Source of the DNA: SCGC-AG-212-J23 sp035762345
GTDB taxonomy: Bacteria > Pseudomonadota > Gammaproteobacteria > Burkholderiales > SG8-39
Length of the DNA stretch: 64,000 nucleotides
Assembly: GCA_035762345.1 (NCBI GenBank)
Contig: DASTPE010000082.1
Span: 13,930 to 77,929 of the forward strand
Direction of reading: 5' to 3'
Shown here piece by piece: positions 62,875 to 64,000 of the stretch (within the stretch, counting starts at the first letter, position 1; each line of letters starts with the position of its first letter). The notes beneath the pieces are model-generated. The model had not been told where the DNA came from and ran no database searches. It worked only from the letters and a program-made list of their open reading frames with translations. The translations under genes and the position numbers were made by a program.

Positions 62875-63470
62875 GAGAAGAGCTTGCGGTATTGGCTGGC
62901 GCGCGCACCGATATCGGGGGCGTCGAAGAGGTCGGTAACGACGGCGAGGAGACTCGCGCCGGCCGCAATCACCGTCGGCGCGTTCTCGAGAGTGATGCCC
63001 CCGATCGCACACAGCGGTACGCCGAGGTCGTGGCCGAAAAGCGAAAGCGGAGCGCGCTTCGCGTCGGGCTTCGTAGGTGATGGGAAGACGGATCCGAAAG
63101 CGATGTAGTCGGCGCCCGAGCGCACCGCACTGCGGGCGCTTTGCAGGCTGTCGTAACACGACGCCCCGAGTATCTTTCCGGCCAGCTTGACGCGAGCAGC
63201 AGCAAGATCGCCGTCGTCCTCGCCGAGGTGCGCGCCGTTCGCGCCTACTGCCAGGGCGATGTCGACGTCGTCGTTCACGATGAGCGGCACGCCATAGCCG
63301 CGCGCGAGCGGAGCGAGCTCCTTCGCCTGTAGCAGACGCTTGTCCTTGGAGATCGACTTGTTACGGTACTGCAGCATGGCGACTCCTGCCCGGAGCGCCT
63401 GCTCGACCTTGCGCAGCAGCGCATCTGTGTCCGCCATGTCCGGGGTAAGAGGGTAGAGCCCGTGCATCAT
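62871..63470 (-). CDS. thiE: thiamine-phosphate synthase
   Basis: Joins HMP-PP and thiazole phosphate. 199 residues, TIM-barrel. MLQYRNKSISKDKRLLQAKE, NDDVDIALAVGANGAHLGEDD and the phosphate site GSVFPSPTK are family motifs. It overlaps hemL by 4 bases and follows thiD by 1 base. Confidence 0.95.
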   Translation of the reverse strand: MMHGLYPLTPDMADTDALLRKVEQALRAGVAMLQYRNKSISKDKRLLQAKELAPLARGYGVPLIVNDDVDIALAVGANGAHLGEDDGDLAAARVKLAGKILGASCYDSLQSARSAVRSGADYIAFGSVFPSPTKPDAKRAPLSLFGHDLGVPLCAIGGITLENAPTVIAAGASLLAVVTDLFDAPDIGARASQYRKLFS

Positions 63471-63471
63471 C

Positions 63472-64000
63472 TTAAAAGAACCGGTTGGGCATCAACTGCC
63501 CGGCGCCGCTGTGAAACCCTGCTGCCAGCGCGCGCCAGGTGAATTCTTGCGCGTCGCGCACCGCCTCCGGCACGGCGCGTCCTTTCGCAAGGTGCGCCGC
63601 GATCGCCGAGGCGAGCGTGCAGCCCGAGCCGTGGTAGAGCTGCGGAAGTCGCTGCCAGCGGTCCTCGCGCACGAGGCCCGCCGGGCCGTAGAGCTTGTTG
63701 ATCACTTCCGCGCTCGGTGCATGCGTTCCCGTGACGAGAATGTAATGGCAGCCGCGCTCGAGCAGATGCTTCACGCCGCCAAGGCGCTGCGCCTCCACGA
63801 TGTTCGGCGTGACCACGGTGGCGCGCGGTACTAGCCATTCCAGCAAAGCCGCCTGGACAGCGTGATCGGCCAATTCGTCGCCGCGGCCGGATGCAAGCAC
63901 CGGGTCGAGCACGAGCGGCACATGCGCATGCGCGGCCGCCAGCTGCGCCACGGCACGCACGTTGTCTGCGGACGCGAGCACGCCCACTTTGAACGCTGCA
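63472..64000 (-). CDS. thiD: hydroxymethylpyrimidine/phosphomethylpyrimidine kinase, partial (N-terminus beyond window)
   Basis: C-terminal 175 or so residues of a ribokinase-fold kinase; the beginning is off the right edge. VLDPVLASGRGDELADHAV, TPNIVEAQRLGG, and the catalytic region HGSGCTLASAIAAHLAKG match ThiD. It heads the visible thiD-thiE-hemL run. Confidence 0.93.
   Translation of the reverse strand, partial: AAFKVGVLASADNVRAVAQLAAAHAHVPLVLDPVLASGRGDELADHAVQAALLEWLVPRATVVTPNIVEAQRLGGVKHLLERGCHYILVTGTHAPSAEVINKLYGPAGLVREDRWQRLPQLYHGSGCTLASAIAAHLAKGRAVPEAVRDAQEFTWRALAAGFHSGAGQLMPNRFF

Overview
The window is about 64 kb of GC-rich chromosome from a bacterium that looks like a betaproteobacterium. 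The evidence is the gene order: mnmG-rsmG-parA-parB-atpIBEFHAGD, rpmH-rnpA-yidD-yidC-mnmE against dnaA-dnaN-gyrB, topB-smg-dprA-LysM divergent from def-fmt-rsmB-DUF4390-ntrY-ntrX, and TorF-porin-glnK-amtB. All are typical of Betaproteobacteria. I cannot name a genus. The replication origin lies inside the window, so this is a core, slowly changing part of the chromosome. I see no rRNA, tRNA, CRISPR array, insertion sequence, phage or integrase.

Layout. 1-9.9 kb (minus strand): ATP synthase operon (atpD cut by the window edge), chromosome partitioning genes parB and parA, rsmG, mnmG, then two parS sites. 10-15.8 kb (minus): GTP-type PEP carboxykinase, mnmE, yidC, yidD, rnpA, rpmH. 15.8-21 kb (plus): dnaA, a candidate oriC, dnaN, gyrB. 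20.9-26.3 kb (minus): topB, smg, dprA, a LysM protein. 26.4-33 kb (plus): def, fmt, rsmB, DUF4390, and an NtrY/NtrX-like pair whose regulator has a decayed ATPase domain. 33-36.9 kb (minus): a tiny ribosomal protein gene (THX) and metH behind a SAM-II riboswitch. 37-42.8 kb: an accessory island for aromatic-ring catabolism (protocatechuate 3,4-dioxygenase, carboxymuconate cycloisomerase, a zeta-class isomerase, two FAH-family hydrolases) with a 4HBT thioesterase and a MarR regulator. 42.8-45.7 kb (minus): nitrogen-regulated operon with a sigma-54 promoter and NtrC sites. 45.7-64 kb: ubiK, comM, apaH, a HIT gene, accBC-prmA-DUF3426-kinase, mpl, yqiA, an RNB-family RNase, a TonB-like gene, aroE, mtgA, mgtE, then hemL-thiE-thiD (thiD cut by the edge).

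How it works together. ParA, ParB, the parS pair, DnaA boxes and oriC form the replication/segregation centre. Many neighbouring genes overlap by a stop/start tetranucleotide of the form NTGA, and all four versions (ATGA, GTGA, TTGA, CTGA) occur. This supports a CTG start for pcaB; fmt has no ATG, GTG or TTG ahead of its conserved N-terminus, and rnpA has no canonical start anywhere upstream of its conserved domain. The most distinctive regulatory element is the metH leader: a promoter, a 53-nt SAM-II aptamer beginning almost at the predicted +1, and an intrinsic terminator ending just before the start codon. The torF-glnK-amtB operon has a near-consensus -24/-12 promoter with two NtrC-type sites upstream.
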